From: an uncultured Alphaproteobacteria bacterium
GTDB lineage: Bacteria; Pseudomonadota; Alphaproteobacteria; HIMB59; GCA-002718135
Direction: 5' to 3'
Assembly: GCA_902625365.1 (NCBI GenBank)
Contig: CACOAX010000005.1
Location: forward strand, 1 to 55,610
Length of the DNA stretch: 55,610 nt
In this document: positions 1-9,391 of the stretch, in pieces
How positions within the stretch are numbered: the first letter of the stretch is position 1
Layout of the letters: each line of letters opens with the position of its first letter
Notes under the pieces: model-generated
What the model was told of the DNA's origin: nothing
Seen by the model: the letters and a program-made list of their open reading frames with translations, nothing else
Database searches by the model: none
Position numbers and translations under genes: made by a program

Positions 1-2
1 AT

Positions 3-977
3 AAATCGTATGATAAAAAATTAAGAAATCAAATACTTCTTACTTTTACTCATACTGAGACATTTGAAAAAATTTTTAATAAAATGCTAATGGATGATTT
101 GCCAATGATATTTTTAGAACATTTTGACAATTTTTTATCTTTATCATTAAAAATGTACAATTTTAAAGAATCAAAAATCATTTTTACAAGCCAATCTCAT
201 TTTTTTGACTCGATGTTTAAATTCTCCATTGCTTATAATCGTGAAAAATTTAATAAAAAACTTTATTTAATGCAACATGGTGGCTCATATTTTTATACTG
301 ATTTAGATACTCATTTGTTTTGGGAGCAAAGAATAGCTGATATTTTTTTCTGTTGGGGTAAGGCAGAAAACAATAAAAAAATTAAATATTTAGGAATCAA
401 TAGGATAAAAAAAGTAAAAAATAAGCCTGAATATCTTCTAATTATTTTAGATGATATTAATAGGAATTACTCTAGCTATGTTGCTCCAAATCCAGAAAAT
501 CTTTTTGATTATTTAGAAGAGATTTCAGATCTAATTTTTTCTTTGCAAAAAAAATATAAAATTAAAATAAGGTTACCAAGAAATGATATATTTTATAAAA
601 AATATTTGATAAAAAAAAATTCCAATATAACTTTTGACTATAATAAAAGTTCCTTTGATTCATATAAGAAATCAGCACTTGTCATTTCTTGTGCTTTTGC
701 AACTAGTGCCTTAGAAACAATTTATAACAATATTCCAACTATTATATTTATTCCTAAAAAAATGAATAATTATTATTATGAAAAAATCTATAAATTATTC
801 CATAAATCAATATTTTTTGAAAAAAATAATGAATTATCAAAATTTTTATTAGATGATAAATTTGAAATAAAAAGTTGGTGGTTCAGTAGTAGTATACAGT
901 CCACCATTAATGAATTTAATAAAAACTATTGTATAGATAATATATCTTTGTATGAAGAATTTAAAAAATATATTTAA
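3..977 (+). CDS. LIC12162-type surface polysaccharide transferase, 5' truncated
   Basis: The frame is open to the first bases of the window, so the gene starts upstream and the ATG at 84 is probably internal. The visible C-terminal part resembles the LIC12162 family of putative sugar transferases found in O-antigen and capsule clusters: an LMQHGGSYF segment, then a WEQRIADIFFCWG segment, and later a small-residue stretch SCAFATSALETI followed by IPTIIFI, as in the nucleotide-sugar side of GT-B folds. Known members are about 550-600 residues, so roughly half is missing here. Its place at the head of a run of glycosyltransferases supports a role in cytoplasmic glycan assembly. It ends 2 bases before the next gene, suggesting cotranscription. 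Donor and acceptor cannot be read. The family call is by remembered motif pattern, not by search. Confidence 0.55.
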   Translation, partial: KSYDKKLRNQILLTFTHTETFEKIFNKMLMDDLPMIFLEHFDNFLSLSLKMYNFKESKIIFTSQSHFFDSMFKFSIAYNREKFNKKLYLMQHGGSYFYTDLDTHLFWEQRIADIFFCWGKAENNKKIKYLGINRIKKVKNKPEYLLIILDDINRNYSSYVAPNPENLFDYLEEISDLIFSLQKKYKIKIRLPRNDIFYKKYLIKKNSNITFDYNKSSFDSYKKSALVISCAFATSALETIYNNIPTIIFIPKKMNNYYYEKIYKLFHKSIFFEKNNELSKFLLDDKFEIKSWWFSSSIQSTINEFNKNYCIDNISLYEEFKKYI

Positions 978-979
978 AT

Positions 980-2023
980 ATGAACAATATTAATTTTTCC
1001 ATAGTAATATGTTGTTATAATGAAGAAAAAAATATTAAAGACCTTTTTTTAAGTTTAAAAAATATTAAATATAGTAAAAATGATTATGAAATTATTATTA
1101 TTAATGATGGCTCTAAAGATGATACTATAAAATTAATAAAAGGTTACTCAAAGCTTTTTAGCTCTGATGTAAATTTCAAAGTTTATACTATCAATCATAG
1201 TGGATTGTCGGTTGCAAGAAATACAGGTTTCAATTTATCAAAAAATAATTTTTGTTTATTTTGTGATGCAGACGCAGTTATTGACCCGTATATTTTAAAT
1301 GCATACAAAAAAAAAATTATTGAACAAATTGATTATATTTATACTGGTAGAATTGAAAATCTAAATAAATTAGACTCTGTTTCTAACTTAATTTATAATT
1401 TACATAACGAGCCTAGTTTGAGTTTGGCCAAAAATAAATTAATTGGTGCAAATATGTTAATAAATAAAAAACTGGTAAATATTGAATTTCCTTTTTTTGA
1501 TGATTTTACTGCTAGAGGAGACGAAACTGCAATGTTTATGAATTTATTTCAAAAATATAAAATTACAGGCACAAATTATGTGAAAGAAGCTATTGTAAAG
1601 AATGAAACATCAAGTACTTTAAGAGACTGGTTTAAAAAAATGTTTATAGAAGGTTTTAATAATAAAATATTAGAAAGTTTTTTTACAAAAAAATACTTAA
1701 AATACTTAATATATTCTTTTATAAAAATTAATTCATTTTTTTTTGTTATTTTAATCTTTTTACTATTATTTAATATAAATCATATGATTATATTTATTTC
1801 ATTATTTTTATTTATCTTAAGACTGTTTCCAAGAAGAGAATATTTAAAAAAAGGAATACAAAATACCTTCAAAATAAATTTATTATCATCAATTTTATCT
1901 TTTTTTATTTCAGTTATTGGGATAATAATTTCTGATATTGGGTACAGTATAGCTTTTTTTAAAAATAAAAAAATGGAAAATAAACAAAGTAAAGCAAAAA
2001 TAATTAATGAAATTATAATATAA
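980..2023 (+). CDS. Family 2 (GT-A) glycosyltransferase with C-terminal membrane segments
   Basis: The N-terminal 230 residues are a GT2 domain: the opening strand FSIVICCYNEEKN, the nucleotide-binding NDGSKDDT at about 42-49, SVARNTGFNLS near 77-87, and the metal-binding DAD at 96-98. A GDETAMF segment about 100 residues later may carry the general base. Hydrophobic stretches near residues 237-285 and 300-330 probably anchor the C-terminus in the inner membrane, as in many GT2 enzymes that build lipid-linked oligosaccharides. The gene sits 2 bases after the preceding transferase and its stop overlaps the start of the next gene. The sugar transferred is unknown. Confidence 0.85.
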   Translation: MNNINFSIVICCYNEEKNIKDLFLSLKNIKYSKNDYEIIIINDGSKDDTIKLIKGYSKLFSSDVNFKVYTINHSGLSVARNTGFNLSKNNFCLFCDADAVIDPYILNAYKKKIIEQIDYIYTGRIENLNKLDSVSNLIYNLHNEPSLSLAKNKLIGANMLINKKLVNIEFPFFDDFTARGDETAMFMNLFQKYKITGTNYVKEAIVKNETSSTLRDWFKKMFIEGFNNKILESFFTKKYLKYLIYSFIKINSFFFVILIFLLLFNINHMIIFISLFLFILRLFPRREYLKKGIQNTFKINLLSSILSFFISVIGIIISDIGYSIAFFKNKKMENKQSKAKIINEIII

Positions 2024-2907
2024 TGAATAAAAATAAGAATACAGTTTTGGTAATTGGCGGTGCAGGCTTCATAGGATCAAATTTAATTGAAGAATTGATC
2101 AAAAGAAAAGATATAAAAAAAATATATTCATATGATGACTATTCTACTGGATTATCAATAAATCATTTTAAATCAAAAAAAGTAAATTATTTAAAAGGTT
2201 CATCGATGAAAATTAACAAAAATATAACTTTAAAAAGAATAAATTTTGATTACGTATATCATTTTGGTGAATTTTCCAGAATAGTTCCAAGTTTTGAATA
2301 TTTAGATAGTTGCTGGGAGTCAAATACTGAAGGTACATTTCAGGTATTAAAATTCTGTTTAGAAAAAAAAACAAAATTAATTTATTCTGGATCATCAAGC
2401 ACAATTGGTAAAAATAAAAATTTATCACCTTATTCATGGACAAAATATTGTAATAATGAGTTAATAAAAAACTTTAATAGATGGTATGGTTTAAACTATG
2501 TAATTGTATATTTTTATAATGTTTATGGTGGTCGTCAATTATATAAAGGACCTATGTCTGCAGTCATGGGTATATTTGAACAACAGTATAGAAATAAAAA
2601 ACCATTAACAGTAGTAAAACCTGGATCTCAAATTAGAGATTTTACTCATGTGAAGGACATTGTGTCAGGAACTATTCTTGCAGCATATAAAGCTAAAAAT
2701 GATGAGTTTCATATAGGTTCAGGAAAAAACTACTCAATTCTAGAAATTGCTAAGATGTTTGGTTCAAAATATGTTCTAGTTGCCGAAAGAAAAGGTGAGA
2801 GATTTTATAGTTTAGCAAAAAATTCAAAAGCAAAAAGAATATTAGGCTATCGTCCGTCACATAACTTAAAAGATTATATTAATGAATTCAAAAAATCATT
2901 TAAATAA
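2023..2907 (+). CDS. NAD-dependent sugar epimerase/dehydratase (extended SDR)
   Basis: An extended short-chain dehydrogenase acting on nucleotide sugars. The NAD-binding GGAGFIGS is at residues 12-19, the serine-rich strand YSGSSS at 121-126, and the catalytic YxxxK is Y137 and K141 in SPYSWTKYCNNE. A GSQIRDFTHVKDI segment near 200 is typical of UDP-glucose 4-epimerase and related enzymes. At 294 residues it is slightly short for GalE (about 330). It could be a UDP-hexose 4-epimerase or a dehydratase; the exact reaction cannot be decided. The start overlaps the previous stop by one base, and the 3' end overlaps the next gene by 26 bases. Confidence 0.8.
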   Translation: MNKNKNTVLVIGGAGFIGSNLIEELIKRKDIKKIYSYDDYSTGLSINHFKSKKVNYLKGSSMKINKNITLKRINFDYVYHFGEFSRIVPSFEYLDSCWESNTEGTFQVLKFCLEKKTKLIYSGSSSTIGKNKNLSPYSWTKYCNNELIKNFNRWYGLNYVIVYFYNVYGGRQLYKGPMSAVMGIFEQQYRNKKPLTVVKPGSQIRDFTHVKDIVSGTILAAYKAKNDEFHIGSGKNYSILEIAKMFGSKYVLVAERKGERFYSLAKNSKAKRILGYRPSHNLKDYINEFKKSFK

Positions 2908-4018
2908 TTTTACTGTAAATATTAATGAAAAAACTGAAAAACATATTTTTAAAGACATAAATAATATTAAAGAAATATTACTAAAGTCTAATATTAATAT
3001 ATTAGGAATTTATTTAGTTGGTGGTTTTGGTAGAGGTGAAGGTTCAACTTTAATAAAAAAAAATAAAATTTATATTATAAATGATTATGATTTAATTGTA
3101 GTTTATAAAAATTCAATAAATTCTAAAGAAAAAAATGATATTATAAAAAAATTAAAGAAAAAAGTTTCAATAAGACAAATTGATATTACATATTATGAAT
3201 TTAAAACTTTGAGAAAGCTAAAGAACTCAGTTTACAATTATGATTTCAAATACCATTCAAAAATTATCTATCAAAATAAAAATTATATAAAATTTATACC
3301 TGAATTTAATAAAGAGTTTAATATCTCTGAAGCTTATTTACCTCTCGAAGTTTATATGTCTGCTTTGATTTTATCATTGCCCACAAAAAATGATTTTAAT
3401 AATTTAAATAAATCAAAAAGATTTTGGGTTTTTCATCAAATATCTAAATCTATAATCGGGTGGTCTTTATCCGATATGATAGAAAATAATCTATATGAAC
3501 CTTTGTATTCAAATAGATTTAAAGTACTAAAAAAATTATATTTTAAATCAAATGATAAACATAAAAAAACAGAACTTGTAAAATTAGCATTAGATTTTAA
3601 ATTAAATACTTACTATGATATAAATTTAGAGTTAGACAAATTATGGTTTCAAACAAAAAAAATTCATATGGATGCTTTAATTCAAAAATATTTTATTATT
3701 TATAAAATAAATATTCCTTTTTATTTTTATAAATTAAAAATTAAAAACATTGCTAAGTTTTTATATGGCTTTGCATTTAATAAAAAATATTATTATGAAT
3801 ATTCTAATCTCTTTTTATCCAAGTTATTCTTTCTTTTATCAATTGACGGAAAAAATGTTGATAAAAATTATTTTAAGTCATGTATTAAATATTGCAAAAA
3901 AATTGGATTAAGTAACAAACATGAGTATAATTTTGATAACATATTAGAATTTTTAAAGAAAAAAGATCCTAACTGTATTCAATTTCTTGAGTCTACGGAA
4001 GATATTTTGCATGAATAA
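2882..4018 (+). CDS. Pol-beta-type nucleotidyltransferase domain protein of unknown role
   Basis: No characterised homologue is recognised. The N-terminal third carries a DNA polymerase beta/MNT-like nucleotidyltransferase signature: GGFGRGEGS at residues 47-55, NDYDLIVV at 67-74 with two candidate metal-binding aspartates (D68, D70), and a third (D101) in RQIDITYY. The rest, about residues 140-378, is helical-looking and lysine/tyrosine rich with no recognisable domain. There is no signal peptide, so it should be cytoplasmic. It overlaps the preceding epimerase by 26 bases and the following phosphatase-like gene by 8, so the pair is probably cotranslated. In this setting it may transfer a nucleotide or phospho-group to a small molecule or glycan precursor; that is inference. 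An antitoxin/toxin MNT role looks unlikely given its size and neighbours. Confidence 0.5.
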   Translation: MNSKNHLNNFTVNINEKTEKHIFKDINNIKEILLKSNINILGIYLVGGFGRGEGSTLIKKNKIYIINDYDLIVVYKNSINSKEKNDIIKKLKKKVSIRQIDITYYEFKTLRKLKNSVYNYDFKYHSKIIYQNKNYIKFIPEFNKEFNISEAYLPLEVYMSALILSLPTKNDFNNLNKSKRFWVFHQISKSIIGWSLSDMIENNLYEPLYSNRFKVLKKLYFKSNDKHKKTELVKLALDFKLNTYYDINLELDKLWFQTKKIHMDALIQKYFIIYKINIPFYFYKLKIKNIAKFLYGFAFNKKYYYEYSNLFLSKLFFLLSIDGKNVDKNYFKSCIKYCKKIGLSNKHEYNFDNILEFLKKKDPNCIQFLESTEDILHE

Positions 4019-5228
4019 TAAAAAATTTATATTTATTTTGCTTGATGCTTTTAGAAGTGACTACATTAATGAAAATAATACTCCTTTTTTAAATTCACTT
4101 AAAAAAAAATCAATTTATTATAAACAAGTAAATCCAAGTATAGGTTTTTGTGAAAGATCAGAAATTTTTACAGGAAAAAAATCATTGGAATTAGGTTTTT
4201 TAACTGCAATAAATCTATCAGATGAAAGTCCATATAAAAGAATTAAGAATTTTAGTATTTTAATTCATTATTTTTTAAAAATTTTTAATTTCACGATTTT
4301 TGATAAAATTACTAGAAGAATTTTATGGAAATATTCAAAATTAATTGGCAAACCTATGCATCCTCAAAATATTCCATTGAATAAATTGCATTTATTTGGT
4401 CTTACTGAGGATAAAAAAAAATATAGTGAAAAAAATAATTATAAATTTAAAACTATATTTGATTTAGCAAGAGAAAAAAATATTTCTATAAACTCTAAAA
4501 TTTTTACATCCCTCAATTATGTTACAAATTTTTCAGAAGAAAAGAGAATACAAATTTTATTCAATACTATTCATGAATACGATATGTTTCTTTTATATAT
4601 AGATGAAGCTGATAGAATAGGTCATAGCTTTGGACCTGATTCGAAAGAAATTATATATTCATGTTTAAGTATTGATAATAAAATAAATATAATTAACGAA
4701 TATCTCAAAAAAAATCTTAAAAATTATGAATTATTAATTGTTGGTGATCATGGAATGGAGAAAGTAAATCACGAATATGATATAATTTCTAAATTAAATT
4801 TAATTTTCAAAGAAAATAAAATAAATTTAAATAAAAATATTGATTATTTTGTAGATTCGACAATTCTTAGAATTTGGATTAAAAATAAAAGTAATTACGA
4901 AATAATTAAAAAAATAATAACTAATAATTCATTTCTAATTGATAAAGGTAAATTTATCCTGCCTTCTGAAAGTGATGATGATAAAATGAAGTATTCTAAC
5001 TATGGAGATATAATATGGTGGATTAAAAAAAATAATATAATAAATCCATCTTATTTTTCAAATAACAAAAAAAAGTGTAATGGTATGCATGGTTACTTAG
5101 ATAAAAATATTTCAAAAGGGACAGCCATCTATTACAATTCAAAAAATATTAAAAAAGAAAAAATAAATGAAATTGACTTGAACAAATTATTCGATCATTT
5201 TTCAGAATTTATAAATTCAAATGATTAA
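4011..5228 (+). CDS. Alkaline-phosphatase-superfamily hydrolase/phosphotransferase
   Basis: The metal-binding framework of the type I phosphodiesterase/sulfatase superfamily is visible: an early aspartate in FILLDAFRSD (D12), a candidate nucleophile region GFCERSEIFTGK (45-56), DEADRIGHSFGPD with D201 and H205, VGDHGME with D246/H247, and GMHGY with H360. There is no signal peptide, which is unusual because most such enzymes are periplasmic; a cytoplasmic phosphotransfer or phosphodiester-cleaving role on an activated precursor is possible. I chose ATG 4011 over an in-frame TTG at 3987 because it gives the normal 8-base overlap and puts the first beta strand at the N-terminus. Immediate linkage to the nucleotidyltransferase suggests the two act together. 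Substrate unknown. Confidence 0.65.
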   Translation: MNNKKFIFILLDAFRSDYINENNTPFLNSLKKKSIYYKQVNPSIGFCERSEIFTGKKSLELGFLTAINLSDESPYKRIKNFSILIHYFLKIFNFTIFDKITRRILWKYSKLIGKPMHPQNIPLNKLHLFGLTEDKKKYSEKNNYKFKTIFDLAREKNISINSKIFTSLNYVTNFSEEKRIQILFNTIHEYDMFLLYIDEADRIGHSFGPDSKEIIYSCLSIDNKINIINEYLKKNLKNYELLIVGDHGMEKVNHEYDIISKLNLIFKENKINLNKNIDYFVDSTILRIWIKNKSNYEIIKKIITNNSFLIDKGKFILPSESDDDKMKYSNYGDIIWWIKKNNIINPSYFSNNKKKCNGMHGYLDKNISKGTAIYYNSKNIKKEKINEIDLNKLFDHFSEFINSND

Positions 5229-6462
5229 AACTAACAATTTCATCATCATTTTTTTTTCAAGTATAATTTTTTTCATTACTTATTTTAGTATAGATAAATT
5301 TAAAGATGGAGATATTGTTAAATATAAAAAAGTTTATGATTTTTTTTACGCAGAAAAAGAAATAAGAGAAAATTATTTTACTATACATAATGATACAGAT
5401 ATTTGGGGAAGTAATACAAATTCTAAGCGAGAATATTACTCAAAATTTTTGACTTCGAAAGAATATATTCATTTTATAGTAATATATTTATTTTCATTAT
5501 TTTTAAACTATGAATTTTTTTTATCATCGATTAATTTTTTATTTGTTTTTATTTTATTAAAAATTTTAAATTCTTATAATGTAAATTTTTTTATATCTTT
5601 GTTATTAGTATTTACGAATTTTTATATTTTAAATTTATATTTTTCAATTGAAAGATTAAAAGTAGGTTTAATTATACTATTATTTTTTTTATACTTATCA
5701 CTGAAGTACAAAAACAAATATAATAAATTAATATCCATAGGTTTAATAACTGCCTGTTTAGCACATTTGCAAATGGTAATTGTTTTGGTTACACATTATT
5801 CACAAAAAATTATTATAGAATTTTATAATATTTTTTTCAAACATAAGGTTAGTACTATATTTTTTTCATCTATTTTTATTTCATTGATTCTATTTATTTT
5901 ATTACAAGAGCAAATGTTATATAAACTTAAATCAATTAGTGTAACAAATCTAAGTTTTTTATCTATTTTTTCTAATACTATTAAAATATCTATTTTTTAT
6001 ATTTTATCATTATTTTATAGTGAGAAAAAATATCATAAATACATCACTTCATTTTATTTTTTTATTTTTTTGATTTCCTTCATAATTGGTGGAAATAGAT
6101 TAATAATCGTATGTTTTTTCTTTTTCTTAATATTTGGTTTAAAAAATAATCGTGGATTAAATTTTGGAGTACTTTTAGTTTCAATCTATTTTTTATTTAA
6201 GAGTTATTCAATAGTTTATTCTTATGTTTATTGTAACTCTCTTAATTTTTCTGTGAGTGAGTGTCGTGTATTGTATAATGATCCTTATACTCGTTTAATT
6301 TTAAATTATCCAAATATTTGGACTTTCAGTCAAATTCATCCTAGTGATCCATATTATAAACATAAATTTCATTCAAAATTTAACCAGTTTGTTCTTAGAG
6401 CTAAAAAAACTCCTGAAGGCATTGAGCAAATTATTGAATTTTTAGCAAAGGCTAATGAATAA
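5221..6462 (+). CDS. Polytopic membrane protein, EpsG/Wzy-like polysaccharide polymerase candidate
   Basis: About ten hydrophobic segments alternate with short lysine/tyrosine-rich loops along 413 residues. The first segment is at residues 7-23, and a large loop of about 50 residues (24-75) follows. This layout, the IERLKVGLIILLFF stretch and the position among glycosyltransferases match EpsG/Wzy-type O-unit polymerases, which are known more by topology than by sequence. It would join lipid-linked repeat units on the periplasmic face. Overlaps of 8 bases on both sides place it firmly in the operon. A ligase or another membrane glycosyltransferase cannot be excluded. Confidence 0.55.
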   Translation: MIKTNNFIIIFFSSIIFFITYFSIDKFKDGDIVKYKKVYDFFYAEKEIRENYFTIHNDTDIWGSNTNSKREYYSKFLTSKEYIHFIVIYLFSLFLNYEFFLSSINFLFVFILLKILNSYNVNFFISLLLVFTNFYILNLYFSIERLKVGLIILLFFLYLSLKYKNKYNKLISIGLITACLAHLQMVIVLVTHYSQKIIIEFYNIFFKHKVSTIFFSSIFISLILFILLQEQMLYKLKSISVTNLSFLSIFSNTIKISIFYILSLFYSEKKYHKYITSFYFFIFLISFIIGGNRLIIVCFFFFLIFGLKNNRGLNFGVLLVSIYFLFKSYSIVYSYVYCNSLNFSVSECRVLYNDPYTRLILNYPNIWTFSQIHPSDPYYKHKFHSKFNQFVLRAKKTPEGIEQIIEFLAKANE

Positions 6463-7501
6463 TATTAAAGATAAATCTAATGAAAAAATAGTAATATTTG
6501 CACCAAATATATTTATTGGAGGTGGTCTAAATCAATTACTTGAAGTACTTAATGACTTTAATGATGTTAATATAAATTTATATCTAGTTCTTGATTCACG
6601 AATTAAAAATGAAATCAAGAAAATCATCAAAAACAAATTTACAAATACAACATTTATTTCAAAAAAATATCTCTTTGTTTTAATATATGATTTTTATATT
6701 AATTTTATTATAAAACCAAATAAAGTTATAGCTTTATCAAACTACCCATCTATATTTTGTTTTAAAAAAAATCAGTATTTATTTTTACAAAATAGATATT
6801 ACTTAAATGAAAAAATTGACAAAAGTTTTTTTAAAAAAATTAAAATATCTTATATTAAGTTTATTATTAATTTTAAAATAAAAACTTTTGTTAAAGTTAT
6901 AGTGCAAACTCAATTAATGAAAAATATTACAAATCAGTACCTTTTAAAGAATAAAGTACCAATAAGTATTTACTTCAGCTTCAAATACTTAAAAAAATAC
7001 AAAATAATAAATAAAGATAAGAAGTGGGATTTTATATACCCTGCTGATAATGCCATTCACAAAAACCACAATACATTGATACACGCAATTATAGAGCTTT
7101 CTAAAGAGTCGATCAGACCCTCTTTTTTATTTACAATTAAAGAAAAATCAAAACTTGATACTCTAATCTCATTAACTAATAATAAATATGAAACAAAAAT
7201 TAATAATTTAGGAGTTATTAGTGAAAAAAAATGTTTAGAAAATATTAATTGCTCAAGATATTTAATTTATCCCTCCCGTTTTGAATCTTTAGGATTGCCA
7301 TTAATTGAAGCTAATATTTTGAATATACCTATTATATCCTCTGATGAAGAATATGTAAAAGAAGTCTGTGAACCTATAGCAACCTTTGATTCATTGAGTA
7401 TCGAAGAAACAAAGAAAATAATTAAAAAATTTTATTTTAAAACAAATGTTATTCCTCCTAAAAAATTTTATAAATCAAATAATTTTCTAGAATTATTATG
7501 A
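6455..7501 (+). CDS. Family 4 (GT-B) glycosyltransferase
   Basis: A retaining GT-B transferase. The N-terminal glycine loop is GGGLNQL at residues 22-28; the C-terminal Rossmann domain has YPADNAIHKNHNTL near 190 and the family 4 EX7E-type donor site in YPSRFESLGLPLIEAN near 268-283, followed by IPIISSD. The protein is 348 residues and lacks membrane segments. It overlaps the polymerase-like gene by 8 bases and the RmlD-like gene by 4. It should add a sugar to the growing repeat unit on the cytoplasmic side; the donor cannot be inferred. Confidence 0.8.
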   Translation: MNNIKDKSNEKIVIFAPNIFIGGGLNQLLEVLNDFNDVNINLYLVLDSRIKNEIKKIIKNKFTNTTFISKKYLFVLIYDFYINFIIKPNKVIALSNYPSIFCFKKNQYLFLQNRYYLNEKIDKSFFKKIKISYIKFIINFKIKTFVKVIVQTQLMKNITNQYLLKNKVPISIYFSFKYLKKYKIINKDKKWDFIYPADNAIHKNHNTLIHAIIELSKESIRPSFLFTIKEKSKLDTLISLTNNKYETKINNLGVISEKKCLENINCSRYLIYPSRFESLGLPLIEANILNIPIISSDEEYVKEVCEPIATFDSLSIEETKKIIKKFYFKTNVIPPKKFYKSNNFLELL

Positions 7502-8403
7502 ATGAGCGCATAGTTATTCTCGGTGCTACTGGTATGATAGGGCACTATATTTATAAACAAATGGTAAATGATTTCAATCCAAGTAATATTTTTTATTTAA
7601 CCTCAAAGAGTTATAATAATATAAAAAAATTTAAATTTTATAGAGTTGACAATGGTTATTTTGAAATAAATTATTCTGAATTTAAAAATCTTAATAATTT
7701 AATTAACTATCTTAAGCCAGAGTTTATAATTAATTGCTGTGGTCTTACAAAAAAAAAATGTATTGATTCAAATATTGATCAAATAAATAATATTAATATT
7801 AGGCTACCAAAATTCTTATCTGAAAACGCTAAGATCAATAATTATAAATATATTCATCTAAGTTCAGATTGTGTTTTTTCTGGCAAAAAAGGTGAGTATA
7901 AAACTAATGATACAAAAGATGCATCAGATTTATATGGTGTTTCTAAATCAAATTCAGAATTTTTGAATAAATCCACATTAATTCTAAGAAAATCTACTAT
8001 TGGACTGGAACTTTTTGATGAAAAACATGGTTTAGTAGAATGGTTTTTATCACAAAATGGAGTTATTAGGGGATATAAAAATGCAATTTTTAATGGATTA
8101 ACTACAAAAGAATTATCAAAACTAATAGTTTTTATAATCAAAAAATTTCCAGATCTAAATGGGATCTATCATGTTGGTTCTGATAGTATAAGTAAATATG
8201 ACTTATTAATTAATATTATGTCAAATTTAAAAAATATTAAAAAAAACATCACAATAGAACCATATGAAGATTTTTATTGCAATAGATCATTGGATTGTAG
8301 TGATTTTTATAATATTACTAAATATATAAAGCCAAATTGGACAGAAATGCTTAATGATTTAAATACAGAAATTCTAAATAACTATTATTATGATTTTAAA
8401 TAA
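7498..8403 (+). CDS. RmlD-like nucleotide-sugar 4-reductase (UDP-2-acetamido-L-sugar branch)
   Basis: An SDR of the dTDP-4-dehydrorhamnose reductase type: ILGATGMIG at 7-15, HLSSDCVFSG at 120-129 and YGVSK at 146-150 with catalytic Y146 and K150. It is 301 residues and ends without the cupin domain that makes WbjC/FnlB/CapF about 370 residues. Because it is bracketed by FnlA-like and FnlC-like genes, it probably reduces the 4-keto intermediate made by the FnlA-like enzyme. Known UDP-L-QuiNAc pathways use an RmlD-like reductase here while UDP-L-FucNAc pathways use the cupin-containing one, so L-QuiNAc (or its precursor) is favoured. That last step is inference. Confidence 0.7.
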   Translation: MNERIVILGATGMIGHYIYKQMVNDFNPSNIFYLTSKSYNNIKKFKFYRVDNGYFEINYSEFKNLNNLINYLKPEFIINCCGLTKKKCIDSNIDQINNINIRLPKFLSENAKINNYKYIHLSSDCVFSGKKGEYKTNDTKDASDLYGVSKSNSEFLNKSTLILRKSTIGLELFDEKHGLVEWFLSQNGVIRGYKNAIFNGLTTKELSKLIVFIIKKFPDLNGIYHVGSDSISKYDLLINIMSNLKNIKKNITIEPYEDFYCNRSLDCSDFYNITKYIKPNWTEMLNDLNTEILNNYYYDFK

Positions 8404-9391
8404 TAAAACTTTATTAATAACAGGTGGCACTGGTTCATTTGGATCTACATTGGTTTCTAAATTACTTTCTTCTAGAATAAAGCAAATAAGAATTTTTAGT
8501 AGGGATGAAAAAAAGCAAGAAGATATGAGAAATCATTATAATAATTCTAAATTAAAATTTATAATCGGAGATGTGCGTGATGAGGAGGCTGTTTCAAATT
8601 CTCTAAATGGTGTAGATTACGTATTTCACGCGGCTGCTTTAAAGCAGGTTCCAACATGTGAATTTTTTCCAATGGAAGCATTTAAAACAAACGTCATAGG
8701 AACAAAAAACATAATTAATCACTCTATTGAAAATAAAATTAAAAGATTGGTTGTTTTAAGTACAGATAAAGCGGTATATCCTGTTAATACGATGGGTGTT
8801 ACCAAATCATTAGCAGAAAAACTCGTAATTTCAAATTCACTTGATTATTCTAAGTCTAAAACAATTATTTGCGCAACTAGATATGGAAATGTAATTGCTT
8901 CAAGGGGTTCAATGATACCTTTATTTATTAATCAAATAAAAGATGGAAAACATTTAACAATAACTAATCCAAAAATGACAAGATTCATGATGACTTTAGA
9001 GCAATCAGTTAAATTGGTACTACATGCTTTTGAAAATGGAAAAAATGGACAAATTTTTGTTCAGCAGTCTCCATCTGCTGATATAGAAACAATTGCTAAT
9101 ACTATAAAAGAGATTCTTAACTATAAAAAACCAAATAAAATTATAGGTGTAAGACATGGAGAAAAAATGTTTGAAACACTTGTTTCTTCAGAAGAAATGA
9201 GCAGATGTAAAAAAAATAAAAATTATTTTTGTATTAGTCCCGATACAAGAGATTTGAACTATGATAAATATTTTATAAAAGGAAAAAATAAAATTTATTC
9301 AGATTATAATTCTAATAATACAAAATTATTAAATAAAGATGAAATTAAAAAACTTCTTTTCTCTTCAGAAAACTTCAAGGCATTAATTTAA
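8390..9391 (+). CDS. fnlA: UDP-GlcNAc 4,6-dehydratase/5-epimerase (FnlA/WbjB/CapE type)
   Basis: The NAD loop TGGTGSFGS is at residues 11-19. The stretch ALKQVPTCEFFPMEA (83-97) is the hallmark of FnlA/WbjB/CapE rather than PseB, which has a different sequence after ALKQVP. The active site reads STDKAVYPVNTMGVTK (124-139), with methionine in the place of the usual tyrosine, as in the FlaA1/CapE group. A GVRHGEKMFETLVSSEEM segment near 262-279 also matches. It should convert UDP-D-GlcNAc to UDP-2-acetamido-2,6-dideoxy-beta-L-arabino-hexos-4-ulose in the cytoplasm, feeding the RmlD-like reductase upstream and the 2-epimerase downstream. It overlaps the upstream gene by 14 bases and the downstream one by 1. 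Confidence 0.85.
   Translation: MILNNKTLLITGGTGSFGSTLVSKLLSSRIKQIRIFSRDEKKQEDMRNHYNNSKLKFIIGDVRDEEAVSNSLNGVDYVFHAAALKQVPTCEFFPMEAFKTNVIGTKNIINHSIENKIKRLVVLSTDKAVYPVNTMGVTKSLAEKLVISNSLDYSKSKTIICATRYGNVIASRGSMIPLFINQIKDGKHLTITNPKMTRFMMTLEQSVKLVLHAFENGKNGQIFVQQSPSADIETIANTIKEILNYKKPNKIIGVRHGEKMFETLVSSEEMSRCKKNKNYFCISPDTRDLNYDKYFIKGKNKIYSDYNSNNTKLLNKDEIKKLLFSSENFKALI

Noticed and set aside
3987-4010. TTG-initiated extension of the phosphatase-like protein
   Set aside because: Adds eight residues with no family match; ATG 4011 gives a normal overlap with the upstream gene.
7854-8141. 95-residue minus-strand frame within the RmlD-like gene
   Set aside because: Antisense shadow of a gene with intact SDR motifs.
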